A stretch of 64,000 nucleotides of DNA from Microcoleus sp. FACHB-1515 (GTDB lineage: Bacteria; Cyanobacteriota; Cyanobacteriia; Elainellales; Elainellaceae). The stretch is taken from assembly GCF_014696105.1 (NCBI RefSeq), contig NZ_JACJPO010000011.1, positions 62,001 to 126,000 of the forward strand, read 5' to 3'. The notes beneath the pieces are model-generated. The model had not been told where the DNA came from. It did not search any database and saw nothing but the letters and a program-made list of their open reading frames with translations. This document shows positions 37,302-46,268 of the stretch, in pieces (positions within the stretch are counted from its first letter, which is position 1; each line of letters begins with the position of its first letter). Position numbers and translations under genes: made by a program.

Positions 37302-38941
37302 AACTGTGGTTTGGGCTAAGTTTATTGCTGCCGATCTATTTCGGCGTGGTGTCGCTGCTGCGATCGCTCAGCTATCCGTATGCCGTCCAGGATGATGTGC
37401 GACAGCATGTCGTTTGGTTTGAGCAGTTTATCGATCCAGAACTGTTTCCCAATGACTGGATTGCCGGATATTTCCAGACAATTTCACCTGCTGGCTTCAA
37501 GGCATTTTACTATTTGTTTGCTCAGCTTGGCATTGAGCCGCTGTTGCTAGCAAAGATTCTGCCGCTCGTGCTGAGCGTGATTGCCGGAGCTTACTGTTTT
37601 GGAATTGCGATCGAACTTATTCAAATTCCGGCAGGCGCATTTTTAAGCAGCGTAATTTTAATGCAGAGCTTGTGGCTAGAAGACGACATCGTAACCGCAA
37701 CACCGCGATCGTTTGTCTATCCGATTTTTTTGGCATTTCTGTATTATTTGCTGAAGCGAAAGCCGCTGATTTGTGCAGGCGCGATCGCCCTTCAGTCTGT
37801 TTTCTATCCACAGCTTGCCCTGGTTGAAGTCGGGATTCTCACCGTTCGATTGCTGGGCTGGAATGAAGGCCAAATTACCGCAAGTCGAAATCGAAAAGAT
37901 TACGTTTGGTGGATGGTGAGTGGCGCGATCGCCCTCATTTTGCTCTTAGCATTTCGTCCTAACCTCGGCGCGTATGCTCCGCCTGTCAGCCTTGCCGAAA
38001 TGCGCGTCATGCCGGAATTTGGTGTTGATGGCCGCGCTCAGTTTTTCAATCCGAATCCGTTTCAGTTTTGGCTGACGGGAAATTCTGGTTTGGCGCTGTC
38101 GGCTGATCCACCGCTGATTTGGCTCAGTTTGCTGCTGCCGATTTTCTACTGGCGCAAACAGTTTGGTGTGGAGAGAATCGCGCAAATTCGACTGCTGACG
38201 GATATTTTGCTGGCTTCACTGGGCTGGTTTTTTCTGGCGCATTTGCTGTTGCCGAAACTGTATGTTCCGGCTCGCTTTACTCAGCATAGTTTGCGAGTTT
38301 TGATGGCGATCGCGGCTGGAATTGTCCTGACTCTACTGCTCGATCGAGCGCGACAGTGGCAACCGCGAAAACGCTGGCAGTCGATCGCTCTTCGAGTCAG
38401 CGGAATTCTGCTGGCAATTCTGCTGATTCTGCCGCAAATTCCCAGCGTATTTATTGGCGAAAATGCTCAATTGATTGGAGCCGTTCCGAACCTGTATGAG
38501 TTTTTTGCTCAGCAGCCCAAAGATATTTTGATTGCTTCACTAAGCGAGGAAATTAACAGCGTTCCAACCTTTAGCAAGCGATCGATTCTGGTTGGTCGAG
38601 AATATGTGTTGCCCTATCACATGGGCTATTACCGAGAAATGCGGCAGCGGGCGATCGATTTGCTGACGGCTCAATACAGTTCTGATCGGCAAATTGTTAA
38701 GAGTTTTGTCAATCAGTATGGCGTGGATTTTTTTGTACTCGATCGCGATGCCTTTGAGGTAGACTACATCGACGATAGCGACTGGTTAGAGCAATTTGGG
38801 ACGGTGACGGACGCAGCGATCGATCAATTAGAACGCGGTGAAAGACCGATTCTTCAGCGATCGATTCGGCAATGTGCCGCCTTGCGGCTGCGGCGATTGA
38901 TTGTTTTGAACGCGAACTGTGTGGCAGGAGAAGATTCATGA
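37280..38941 (+). CDS. Multi-pass membrane protein, tandem paralogue 2
   Basis: 553 residues from ATG 37280, inside the end of the preceding gene. Similar hydrophobic layout and shared blocks: YAVQDDVRQHVVWFEQFIDP, ELFPNDWIAGYFQ, FLAFLYYLLKRK, SILVGREYVLPYHMGYYREM and FVNQYGVDFFVLDR. Both proteins end in a soluble C-terminal part of about 150 residues. The pair arose by tandem duplication and has diverged considerably. Its stop overlaps the start of the TPR gene (ATGA), so the three are translationally coupled. Envelope polysaccharide or protein glycosylation is a guess from the layout. Confidence 0.78.
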   Translation: MPDRSRVKLWFGLSLLLPIYFGVVSLLRSLSYPYAVQDDVRQHVVWFEQFIDPELFPNDWIAGYFQTISPAGFKAFYYLFAQLGIEPLLLAKILPLVLSVIAGAYCFGIAIELIQIPAGAFLSSVILMQSLWLEDDIVTATPRSFVYPIFLAFLYYLLKRKPLICAGAIALQSVFYPQLALVEVGILTVRLLGWNEGQITASRNRKDYVWWMVSGAIALILLLAFRPNLGAYAPPVSLAEMRVMPEFGVDGRAQFFNPNPFQFWLTGNSGLALSADPPLIWLSLLLPIFYWRKQFGVERIAQIRLLTDILLASLGWFFLAHLLLPKLYVPARFTQHSLRVLMAIAAGIVLTLLLDRARQWQPRKRWQSIALRVSGILLAILLILPQIPSVFIGENAQLIGAVPNLYEFFAQQPKDILIASLSEEINSVPTFSKRSILVGREYVLPYHMGYYREMRQRAIDLLTAQYSSDRQIVKSFVNQYGVDFFVLDRDAFEVDYIDDSDWLEQFGTVTDAAIDQLERGERPILQRSIRQCAALRLRRLIVLNANCVAGEDS

Positions 38942-39816
38942 GCAGGCGTTGGATCGGACTGGCGATCGGGTTGGGGTTGAGCGGCAGCGTGATTTCTCCT
39001 GTCGGGGCGCAGTCCTTGCCGACCGTGCAGCTTAATCCGCAGTCGGCAGAAGAACAGGTGAATGCGGGCTTGCGGCTGGTGCAGCAAAATCGACTGCCAG
39101 AGGCGATCGCCGCGTTTCGTCAGGCCGCTGCCCTCAATCCCAATCTGGCTCCGGCTCACTACAATTTGGGACTGGCGCTCAGGCAGCAAGGCCAGCTTCA
39201 AGAAGCCGCCAGCGCGTTTTATCAGGCGACGCAGGTGCAGCCCGGATTTGCCCTTGCCTACGCCAACTTGGGCGCGGCGTTGCTGGAGGGCAACAATTTT
39301 GCTCAGGCCAGCGACTATCTAGAACGAGCGATCGAGCTGGACAACACGCTTGGGCTGGCTCACTACAATCTCGGCCTCGTCCGTCAGCGCCAGCAAAACT
39401 GGCCGGAAGCGATCGCCGCTTTCCAGCAGGCTCAGCAACTCAGCCCCAACGCGCCAGAACCCGCATTCCATCTGGGCGAAATCTACCTCCAGCAGGGACA
39501 AACCGCGCAGGCACAGACGGCTTTTGAGCAGGCGATCGCCATCAATCCCAACTACCCGGAAGCGCTCTACAATTTGGGCGCAATTCGTTTGCAGCAAAAC
39601 GATTTGGACGGGGCGCTAGCGGCATTCCGGCGATCGGCTCAGGCCAATGCCAACTACGCCAATGCCTACTACGGCGCGGGGTTGGTCTTTTTGCGGCAGG
39701 GCAACATGGCTGAGGCGCAGCGCGTTTTGCAGTTTGCTCGCGATCTGTTCACGCAGCAGGGCAACAGCCGTTGGGCATCGAGCGCCAGTCAGCTTTTAGC
39801 TGGAATTGAGCGCTGA
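38938..39816 (+). CDS. Exported TPR-repeat protein
   Basis: 292 residues from ATG 38938, coupled to the preceding membrane gene by a 4-base overlap. A signal peptide is likely (MSRRWIGLAIGLGLSGSVIS, cleavage after VGAQS or nearby). The mature part is about seven tetratricopeptide repeats with units such as APAHYNLGLALRQQGQLQEA and YPEALYNLGAIRLQQNDLDG. TPR proteins are protein-interaction scaffolds; this one probably sits in the periplasm and may serve the membrane proteins encoded upstream. Confidence 0.9.
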   Translation: MSRRWIGLAIGLGLSGSVISPVGAQSLPTVQLNPQSAEEQVNAGLRLVQQNRLPEAIAAFRQAAALNPNLAPAHYNLGLALRQQGQLQEAASAFYQATQVQPGFALAYANLGAALLEGNNFAQASDYLERAIELDNTLGLAHYNLGLVRQRQQNWPEAIAAFQQAQQLSPNAPEPAFHLGEIYLQQGQTAQAQTAFEQAIAINPNYPEALYNLGAIRLQQNDLDGALAAFRRSAQANANYANAYYGAGLVFLRQGNMAEAQRVLQFARDLFTQQGNSRWASSASQLLAGIER

Positions 39817-39817
39817 A

Positions 39818-39970
39818 TTAGGAATAGCGCGACAGCAGTTCGCCCAAGTCGCGCAGCAGATCATTGACGCGACGAATATCTTCCTGAAGTTGCTCAGGGT
39901 TGGCCGCATCAAGTTTGATCACGGTTTCAAACACGAGCGATAGATCGAGGATGACGGCAGGTGGTTTCAT
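39818..39970 (-). CDS. Small hypothetical protein
   Basis: 50 residues from ATG 39970: MKPPAVILDLSLVFETVIKL, then a helical, charged tail ending in LGELLSRYS. The longer frame to 40090 adds cysteine-rich residues without conservation in type. It begins right after the TPR stop on the opposite strand. It may be a real small gene; codon use and a predicted helical second half favour it. No function is assigned. The stretch 39971-40181 contains nothing further that I recognise. Confidence 0.5.
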   Translation of the reverse strand: MKPPAVILDLSLVFETVIKLDAANPEQLQEDIRRVNDLLRDLGELLSRYS

Positions 39971-40181
39971 AGGGTTCACAAAACGGTAAGATGACAGGGC
40001 AAAGCGGGGCGATCGAGTTGCGATCGCACTCAATTCGCAAACAGCAAAGCAGCGATCGCTTACAACAAAGCGAAAGCAACCAGTTATCAAACAGGTGAAA
40101 ATGACTGCAATGGTGAGAAACTAAGTAAGGACAATCAGCGACAAGCAATCAGTTGAAATCGTCTGTCTTATCCTTCTTTAA

Positions 40182-40230
40182 CTTGAAGTGTACCTCTAGT
40201 GATTTCGCTTGTCAAGAGGTCTACTTCTAG
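40182..40230. promoter_or_regulatory. Inverted repeat, putative XRE operator
   Basis: CTTGAAGTGTACCTCT (40182-40197) and AGAGGTCTACTTCTAG (40215-40230) are inverted repeats matching at 13 of 16 positions, with 17 bases between. The second arm ends 11 bases before the ATG of the XRE gene. This position is typical for an autoregulatory operator. That the regulator binds here is inference. Confidence 0.5.
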
Positions 40231-40241
40231 CAGTGTGCTTC

Positions 40242-40496
40242 ATGTCTGAAGAACCAGGAGAACTTGTATCGCCGCTAAAACTCCTACGCCTGAAAGCGAA
40301 TTTGACTCAGGCCGATTTAGCAGCGCGAATTCCTGATAAAGCTGGAAGTAAAACGCTTTCGGCAAGGGCGATCAGCGCATGGGAAAGAGGTGAGTATCAG
40401 CCAGAACTGACAATCCCACAGGTCAAAGCACTCTGCAAAGCGCTAGGAGTCACCCTAGATGAATTGCCGGACGATATGCGACCAACAAATATTTGA
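40242..40496 (+). CDS. XRE-family helix-turn-helix regulator
   Basis: 84 residues from ATG 40242; the frame extends to 40209. A single HTH_3 domain: LKLLRLKANLTQADLAARIP, with recognition helix around TLSARAISAWERGEYQPELT and the closing helix VKALCKALGVTLDELPDD. The size is like phage repressor Cro-type or restriction-modification controller proteins, but also like ordinary cyanobacterial XRE regulators. It converges on the three genes at 40551-41720. Confidence 0.9.
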   Translation: MSEEPGELVSPLKLLRLKANLTQADLAARIPDKAGSKTLSARAISAWERGEYQPELTIPQVKALCKALGVTLDELPDDMRPTNI

Positions 40497-40550
40497 GCAA
40501 GGCTAGCTCTCATCGCTTAGAGCAAACTGCGAATTGGCCTCGATCATTAG

Positions 40551-40994
40551 CTAAAAGATGTTGACAAATAGTATCTTCTTCGTATGAAGCTCTAGCAGAA
40601 GATCGTAGTCTTTAGCAATACCAGTAGTTTTTTTCAGCTTGCTATCAAGCTTTTCTTCCTGCAAAATGGCATCTTTCAGTAATCCTTCCGTAATCCTCTG
40701 TACTCCATTCCAAATTTTGTGATCCATCATAAAAAATGTTGTTTTCTTTGGGTCGAAAAGAGGGTATTCTACCGTTTTATAAAAGTCGGGAATCAGTTGC
40801 TCAACTTGAGATACCTTAATCTGTACATAAGGCACTCTAACAAATTCAAAGTACTTTTCTACATACTCTGCTGAATCCTTTTCAGTACCTCGAAGTAACA
40901 ACTTCAACGATTCATAAATGCTCTCGTAAGGAAAATCAGATGTGACTCCTTCCAAAAACATATTCAGCTTCCGAAATTGGATTGTCTGCGTCAT
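40551..40994 (-). CDS. Hypothetical protein, AT-rich island gene C
   Basis: 147 residues from ATG 40994, whose ATGA overlaps the stop of the preceding gene. MTQTIQFRKLNMFLEGVTSD begins a soluble, charged sequence, with a long helical middle (ESIYESLKLLLRGTEKDSAE) and the end DYDLLLELHTKKILFVNIF. I recognise no family. Codon use is AT-richer than in the neighbouring genes and no HIP1 octamer occurs in it. It is probably co-translated with gene B. Confidence 0.65.
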   Translation of the reverse strand: MTQTIQFRKLNMFLEGVTSDFPYESIYESLKLLLRGTEKDSAEYVEKYFEFVRVPYVQIKVSQVEQLIPDFYKTVEYPLFDPKKTTFFMMDHKIWNGVQRITEGLLKDAILQEEKLDSKLKKTTGIAKDYDLLLELHTKKILFVNIF

Positions 40995-41341
40995 CCTTCC
41001 ATCCAAACTTGTTTTATATAGTTAACGAGCGATTCCATGCTGCTCAGCTTCTCAAGATTTTGAATTAATCTTTGCATGTCGACACGATCGTAGAAATTAA
41101 TATCTACTTCTCCTGCATATGCAGCTCGAAACCTTTCTAGTTCTCGTCTTCCGGTATTGCTAATAAAATTCACGGGAAAAACATAGTAGTAGCCGCTTGG
41201 TCTTCCCTCCAACATCCATCTATCTTCAACGCCCATAATTGCGCTTTTTAGATACCCAACATCGATTTCGCCACCTGGATCAGTGTAGCTAGACTTACAT
41301 TCCCAGACATAGCATCCATCTTTAAAGACTTTAGATTCCAT
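40991..41341 (-). CDS. PD-(D/E)XK-like nuclease-related protein, island gene B
   Basis: 116 residues from ATG 41341; the frame stays open to about 41385. Near the N-terminus, VFKDGCYVWECKSSYTDPGG has D-x(5)-E-x-K, a spacing compatible with a PD-(D/E)XK catalytic core. The rest (SGYYYVFPVNFISNTGRREL, INFYDRVDMQRLIQNL) fits the later strands and helices of such folds. The usual first helix of the fold is missing, so the gene may be truncated at the 5' end, or its core may start within the 20-base gap to gene A. It is not a recognised restriction enzyme. AT-rich, as are its neighbours. Confidence 0.6.
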   Translation of the reverse strand: MESKVFKDGCYVWECKSSYTDPGGEIDVGYLKSAIMGVEDRWMLEGRPSGYYYVFPVNFISNTGRRELERFRAAYAGEVDINFYDRVDMQRLIQNLEKLSSMESLVNYIKQVWMEG

Positions 41342-41360
41342 GTGTCTCTGTCTCAGATTA

Positions 41361-41720
41361 CTAACGGATCTTTTTGAAGTGAGCTTTCACTGTAATAGTT
41401 TTTCCAGATTGGAGTACCCTTGTATGCTCTCTAACGACAGTTATATTTCCTGCCAGCAACTCTTTAATCAGGTCGTTAGCTTCTTTGCTGTAGACAACAA
41501 AATCTGACCCTGGCTCATTGGAGCGTAGATTATCTTCATAATCCTCACCAGGAATCATGCCAGCTTGATCCATCAAATCTCCCAACATAGATTTGAAGTT
41601 TGCATCTACTACTTTTCCTTTCTCTGTAGCAGGCAGGCCGAGAAATTCAGGAATTGATTGTAGTGCCCGCAAGAAGGCATTCTTCACGGCTTGAATAGAA
41701 TCATTAAGATGCCATTCCAT
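41361..41720 (-). CDS. Hypothetical protein, island gene A
   Basis: 119 residues from ATG 41720; the frame reaches 41888 with unlikely sequence. Hydrophilic, helical first half (LNDSIQAVKNAFLRALQSIP), then GEDYEDNLRSNEPGSDFVVY and a beta-rich end TVVREHTRVLQSGKTITVKA. I recognise no family. Starts the three-gene set A-B-C; 19 bases separate it from B. Between 41721 and 41929 I see no further gene. Confidence 0.6.
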   Translation of the reverse strand: MEWHLNDSIQAVKNAFLRALQSIPEFLGLPATEKGKVVDANFKSMLGDLMDQAGMIPGEDYEDNLRSNEPGSDFVVYSKEANDLIKELLAGNITVVREHTRVLQSGKTITVKAHFKKIR

Positions 41721-41929
41721 TGAAATCAGCCTCCAAACTAAGGTGGATTCAAATATGTTTACAGTTAAATGTGCCCAGCAAAAGATTGGGTGTAACATTC
41801 TCTCTAAGCCATACCTAATGATACACAAGTAAAATTTCAATACCGGAGACTTATCCGTAAATTTACAAACTTGCGGGTGAGAATTCACACATCTGTTTCT
41901 GTGATAATACTGCTAGAAAACTGCAATCA

Positions 41930-41962
41930 AAAAACAGGGTGAGTCGAAACCCACCCCGTTCA
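41930..41962 (-). terminator. Rho-independent terminator of the rbc operon
   Basis: Hairpin ACGGGGTGGGTTTCGACTCA and its pairing half CCCTGT, followed on the minus strand by a run of T. It lies about 35 bases after the rbcS stop codon. Confidence 0.85.
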
Positions 41963-41995
41963 AAAATCGATCGAAGCTCGATCGCGTCCTACAAA

Positions 41996-42349
41996 TTAAT
42001 ACCGATAGCTGCTGCCGTTGTTGGCGCTTCCCGGTTTGTGGACGATGAAGCTCAGCACTTGGCACTGTTTGATATTGTCAAAACCGACCACGCGGATGTA
42101 GCAATCGCGGTACGAGTTGCGGCACTCGTTGACTTCGCCCAGCACTTCTTGAACGCCCGTTGCGTTAAACAGCGGCAGCTTCCACAGCGTCCAGTAGTAG
42201 ACGGTCGGTTCCGAGGTTTCGTTGAACTCGACAGCCGGAATGTAGCCCTGATCGAGAATGTACTGCACCTGCTTGGCGATCTGCTGATCGCTCAAAGGCG
42301 GCAGGTAGGACAGGGTTTCGTAGCGGCGCTCTTTACGGAGAGTTTGCAT
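41996..42349 (-). CDS. rbcS: RuBisCO small subunit
   Basis: 117 residues. The family start [20 protein letters not shown] and the core [30 protein letters not shown] and [20 protein letters not shown] are typical of cyanobacterial form IB small subunits. Eight copies cap the large-subunit octamer in the carboxysome. It is the last gene of rbcL-rbcX-rbcS, with a strong terminator behind it. It is complete and of usual length. Confidence 0.98.
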   Translation of the reverse strand: MQTLRKERRYETLSYLPPLSDQQIAKQVQYILDQGYIPAVEFNETSEPTVYYWTLWKLPLFNATGVQEVLGEVNECRNSYRDCYIRVVGFDNIKQCQVLSFIVHKPGSANNGSSYRY

Positions 42350-42370
42350 GGTGTTGGATGAAAAGTAAGG

Positions 42371-42754
42371 TTATTCGGAAGGCGGATCGATCGCATCGGT
42401 GGAAGGTTCGATCGCGCCCATTTGCGTGATGCGTTCGAGATACTGGCGGCGATGATCGGCATTAGCCTGATCGATGCCCGTGCGAACCATTTCCGGCAGA
42501 AATTCGGTAATTTCCTGCGCCAGATGTGCCCGCACCGTCATCACTCGCAGCGCCAACCCTTGCTCAGCCTGCATGAGTTCCTGAAGATAGAGTTCTCCGT
42601 CCTGAATTTTTCCAGTGCTGGAGAAGCTATTGAGCCAAATTGCCAGCGGCGGATTCGTTTCGCTCAGTTGCGCCACGACCACGCGGACGGCTCGATAGGT
42701 CAGGTAGCTGATCAGCGTTTTGGCTGAGTCTTTCGCAATTTGCTTGAGATCCAT
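42371..42754 (-). CDS. rbcX: RuBisCO assembly chaperone RbcX
   Basis: 127 residues from ATG 42754; the frame reaches 42808, but MDLKQIAKDSAKTLISYLTY is the family start. RbcX dimers clamp the C-terminal peptide of RbcL and help form the L8 core before RbcS binds. The helical pattern (RAVRVVVAQLSETNPPLAIW, GELYLQELMQAEQGLALRVM) fits. The gene lies between rbcL and rbcS, the classical position, with 22 bases to rbcS. Confidence 0.96.
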   Translation of the reverse strand: MDLKQIAKDSAKTLISYLTYRAVRVVVAQLSETNPPLAIWLNSFSSTGKIQDGELYLQELMQAEQGLALRVMTVRAHLAQEITEFLPEMVRTGIDQANADHRRQYLERITQMGAIEPSTDAIDPPSE

Positions 42755-42829
42755 CGATCGCGTCCGATGAGATGAAGGGTCAAAGGTGGAAGCGTGTTTA
42801 TCCTCCACCTTTTGCCAAATTCACTCGGA

Positions 42830-44263
42830 TCAGACGGTATCCATTGCTTCAAACTCGAACTTGATTTCCTTCCACAGTTCACAGGCAGCAGCCAGTTCCG
42901 GCGACCACTTGCAGGCTTCGCGGATCACGTCGTTGCCTTCGCGAGCCAGGTTGCGGCCTTCGTTACGAGCTTGGATGCAGGCTTCCAGCGCGACGCGGTT
43001 TGCGGTTGCACCGGGAGCATTGCCCCAGGGGTGGCCGAGCGTTCCGCCGCCGAATTGCAGGACGGAATCATCCCCGAAGATTTCCACCAGGGCGGGCATG
43101 TGCCAGACGTGAATACCACCGGATGCAACGGCCATCACTCCAGGCATCGAAGCCCAGTCTTGGGTGAAGTAGATGCCGCGAGCTGGATCTTTTTCAACGT
43201 AGTTTTCACGCAGGAGATCCACGAAGCCCATCGTGATGCCGCGTTCGCCTTCGAGCTTACCCACAACCGTTCCCGTGTGGATGTGGTCGCCGCCGGACAT
43301 CCGCAGACACTTGGCGAGGACGCGGAAGTGCATTCCGTGATTCTTCTGGCGATCGATCACCGCGTGCATCGCACGGTGGATGTGCAGCAGCACGCCATTG
43401 GCGCGGCACCATTTCGCCAGGGTTGTGTTTGCCGTGAAGCCTGCCGTCAAGAAGTCATGCATGATGATCGGCATATTCAGTTCTTTGGCGAACTGTGCCC
43501 GCTCCAGCATATCTTCGCAGGTAGCAGCGGTGACGTTGAGGTAGTGGCCTTTGATTTCTCCGGTTTCGGCTTGTGCCTTGTGGATGGCGTCAGCCACGAA
43601 GAGGAAGCGATCGCGCCAGCGTTGGAACGGCTGCGAGTTGATGTTTTCGTCATCCTTGGTGAAGTCCAAACCGCCGCGCAGACATTCGTACACGGCGCGA
43701 CCGTAGTTCTTCGCAGACAAACCGAGCTTCGGCTTGATCGTGCAGCCCAGGAGGGGACGACCATATTTATTGATCTTGTCGCGCTCCACCTGAATGCCGT
43801 GAGGGGGGCCTTGGAACGTCTTCAGGTAGGCGACGGGGATGCGGAGGTCTTCCAGACGCAGGGCGCGGAGGGCTTTGAAGCCGAACACGTTTCCGACGAT
43901 CGAAGTCAGCATGTTCGTCACCGAGCCTTCCTCGAACAGATCCAGAGGATAGGCGATGTAGGCGATGAACTGACCGTCATCCGCGCCGCGCACAGGTTCG
44001 ATGTCGTAGCAGCGGCCTTTGTAGCGATCGAGATCCGTCAGCAAGTCTGTCCAAACGGTTGTCCAGGTTCCGGTTGAAGACTCAGCGGCAACGGCGGCTC
44101 CGGCTTCTTCCGGGGGCACTCCGGGCTGAGGCGTGACGCGAAACGCAGCCAAAATATCGGTATCTTTGGGCGTGTAGTCCGGCGTGTAGTAGGTCAATTT
44201 ATAGTCTTTGACCCCGGCCTGATACCCAGCTTTGGACTGAGTTCGTGTTTGAGAATAAGACAT
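42830..44263 (-). CDS. rbcL: RuBisCO large subunit
   Basis: 477 residues. Form IB sequence: [20 protein letters not shown] at the N-terminus, catalytic [20 protein letters not shown] with the KPK lysine, the carbamylated lysine in [15 protein letters not shown], loop 6 in [11 protein letters not shown], and [15 protein letters not shown]. The enzyme fixes CO2 onto ribulose-1,5-bisphosphate in carboxysomes. The start is preceded by an AGGAAGGG ribosome binding site. First gene of the operon. Confidence 0.99.
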   Translation of the reverse strand: MSYSQTRTQSKAGYQAGVKDYKLTYYTPDYTPKDTDILAAFRVTPQPGVPPEEAGAAVAAESSTGTWTTVWTDLLTDLDRYKGRCYDIEPVRGADDGQFIAYIAYPLDLFEEGSVTNMLTSIVGNVFGFKALRALRLEDLRIPVAYLKTFQGPPHGIQVERDKINKYGRPLLGCTIKPKLGLSAKNYGRAVYECLRGGLDFTKDDENINSQPFQRWRDRFLFVADAIHKAQAETGEIKGHYLNVTAATCEDMLERAQFAKELNMPIIMHDFLTAGFTANTTLAKWCRANGVLLHIHRAMHAVIDRQKNHGMHFRVLAKCLRMSGGDHIHTGTVVGKLEGERGITMGFVDLLRENYVEKDPARGIYFTQDWASMPGVMAVASGGIHVWHMPALVEIFGDDSVLQFGGGTLGHPWGNAPGATANRVALEACIQARNEGRNLAREGNDVIREACKWSPELAAACELWKEIKFEFEAMDTV

Positions 44264-44710
44264 TGGTTTCCCTTCCTGTGAATCACTGAAAATCCGAACC
44301 TTCGGATCAAATCGAACCCTTTCTCACTTGCCAAAACTGACAAAGTGAGCATTGCATCTCAAGACACTACTTGCGACAACGAAATCGATCGGCTATAAAC
44401 TTAGGGTTTGCGAAATTCGCGACTGGCGCGGCAAACGCAACGATTAGATCGCCCTCTCCGACGGGTTCATCAGTCATAGTATCAGGAATCGAACAGTCAA
44501 ATTCGGCCAGAACTTTGAATGTTCTTTGTCCTTCTATAACTACCATTTATATTCCTTACAATTTTTTAATCTTGTGTTGAACTGTTGCTTTTTTATGCTT
44601 GTTCCTAAAGCATTGCTACGTTACTACACTAAAATGTGCATTATCTGATTTCAGATTTGTAAAGCTTTGTAAAGTCGCGTGTGCGATCGATGTAACCAGA
44701 AGTAGCCTAC
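44264..44710 (-). promoter_or_regulatory. rbcL upstream region
   Basis: About 450 bases between rbcL and the terminator behind the cyclophilin gene. It must hold the rbc promoter and 5' leader. The short open frame 44371-44580 on the other strand looks spurious. AT-rich stretches (44540-44600) are compatible with promoter elements. No specific binding site is called. Confidence 0.4.
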
Positions 44711-44712
44711 AA

Positions 44713-44738
44713 AAAATCCCTCTGTTTCGAGGGATTTT
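44713..44738 (-). terminator. Rho-independent terminator of the cyclophilin gene
   Basis: Perfect 10-base stem AAAATCCCTC/GAGGGATTTT with a loop of six bases, followed on the minus strand by T residues. It lies about 25 bases after the cyclophilin stop. Confidence 0.88.
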
Positions 44739-44763
44739 GGCGCTATTTGAGGCAAGCGGGCGG

Positions 44764-45183
44764 CTACTTTTCAATCTTCACCGAGAGAATTTTGTCGCCT
44801 TTGCGAATCGCATTGACCACATTCATATCCTGCGTCTGTCCGAACGTGGTGTGAACGCCGTCGAGGTGCGGTTGGGGCGAATGGCAGATGAAAAACTGAC
44901 TGCCGCCCGTGTCGCGTCCAGCGTGTGCCATTGACAGCGTTCCGGCTTTGTGCTTGTTTGAGTTGATTTCGCACTTGATCGTGTAGCCGGGGCCACCTGT
45001 GCCCGTGCCTTTCGGACAGCCGCCCTGAATCATAAAGTTGGGGATGACGCGATGGAAAACCAAGCCGTCATAGAAGCCTTTTTCAGCCAAATCAACAAAA
45101 TTCTTCACAGTGGCAGGCGCGTCTTCGTCAAACAAATCGAGATTAATTGTGCCTTTCTCGGTTTCCATAATGGCGCGAGTCAT
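44764..45183 (-). CDS. Cyclophilin-type peptidyl-prolyl isomerase
   Basis: 139 residues. Core motifs: [60 protein letters not shown] and [11 protein letters not shown]. The catalytic arginine (FHRVI), QGG and SQFF stretch are intact. There is no signal peptide, so the enzyme acts in the cytoplasm and helps protein folding. It is a short single-domain form. It stands alone with its own terminator. Confidence 0.95.
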   Translation of the reverse strand: MTRAIMETEKGTINLDLFDEDAPATVKNFVDLAEKGFYDGLVFHRVIPNFMIQGGCPKGTGTGGPGYTIKCEINSNKHKAGTLSMAHAGRDTGGSQFFICHSPQPHLDGVHTTFGQTQDMNVVNAIRKGDKILSVKIEK

Positions 45184-45397
45184 GAAGCTACCTCAGCAAA
45201 TCGACATTTCTTAAAGGACAAGGGAAGCAAATCGCTCCCGTCGATTCACCTTACCCTAAAGTCGATTCGCCCTGCCGAATTTTCTGCGAATTGCCGATCG
45301 AAAACGCTGCTTTTCGATCGAACCGCCACTGATTTTTCAACCGCAATTTATAGTTGAGATCAAAGAAAAACCACTTGAAGTCAGCGAGAGGACGATC

Positions 45398-46207
45398 GTG
45401 AAAGGACTGCAAGGCAAAACAGCACTGATTACTGGAGCTAGTTCCGGCATTGGTCAGGCGATCGCCATTCGCCTCGCTCAAGAAGGCTGCAACGTTGCCA
45501 TCAACTACCGCAAAAGTGCACAAGAGGCCGAGGATACCGAAGCAATGGCGCTGCAAACTGCCTGCGGTCAAGCGGCAAACTGCGCTGTGAAAACGCTGCT
45601 GATTCAAGGCGATGTGTCCAAAGAAGCAGACATTCTTCGCATGGTGAACGAAACGATCGAAAAGTTTGGCAGCCTCGACATTTTGATTAACAATGCCGGA
45701 ATTCAAACCGAAAGCGCCTCACACGAAGTTCCAACCGAGGAATTCGATCGCATTCTTGCGGTGAATCTGCGCGGTGCTTATTTGTGTGCCAGAGAAACTA
45801 TCAAGCACTTGCTAGCCCAGCAGCGATCGGGCGTGATTATCAACATCTCCAGCGTGCATGAAGTGATTCCACGTCCGATGTATATCAGCTATTCCATCAG
45901 TAAAGGCGGCATGGGAAATCTAACGAAAACGCTCGCTTTGGAATACGCTAATCGCGGCATTCGCGTCAATGCGATCGCCCCTGGCGCAACGATAACGCCG
46001 ATCAACGAGAGTTGGACAGAAGACCCCAAACAACAAGCAATTGTTGAGAGCCATATCCCAATGGGACGCGCTGGAACATCCGAAGAAATGGCGGCAGCGG
46101 TTGCGTTTTTAGCGTCGGATGAAGCGGCCTACATCACCGGACAAACGCTGTACATTGATGGTGGCTTAACGCTGTATGCCGACTTTCGTGAAGCCTGGTC
46201 AGCCTAG
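45398..46207 (+). CDS. Short-chain dehydrogenase/reductase, glucose 1-dehydrogenase-like
   Basis: 269 residues from GTG 45398. Classical SDR: nucleotide-binding ALITGASSGIGQAIAIRL, INNAGIQTES, catalytic serine in INISSVHEV, YSISKGG (YxxxK) and NAIAPGATITPI, ending in DGGLTLY. The closest type I recall is glucose 1-dehydrogenase of Bacillus and its many bacterial homologues; the real substrate may be another polyol or sugar. It converges on the exported protein, with an interspersed repeat between the two. Confidence 0.88.
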   Translation: MKGLQGKTALITGASSGIGQAIAIRLAQEGCNVAINYRKSAQEAEDTEAMALQTACGQAANCAVKTLLIQGDVSKEADILRMVNETIEKFGSLDILINNAGIQTESASHEVPTEEFDRILAVNLRGAYLCARETIKHLLAQQRSGVIINISSVHEVIPRPMYISYSISKGGMGNLTKTLALEYANRGIRVNAIAPGATITPINESWTEDPKQQAIVESHIPMGRAGTSEEMAAAVAFLASDEAAYITGQTLYIDGGLTLYADFREAWSA

Positions 46208-46268
46208 ATTCAAAACTGGACTTCGAGTTTTTTGTTGTTCCTACCAACGCATTAGCAGCTAAAACGAA

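Noticed and set aside
42794-44077. 427-codon frame opposite rbcL
   Set aside because: It is antisense to rbcL, with no conserved motif and an unusual His/Val/Asp-rich composition.
44371-44580. Small open frame upstream of rbcL
   Set aside because: No ribosome binding site or plausible composition; it falls in the rbc promoter region.
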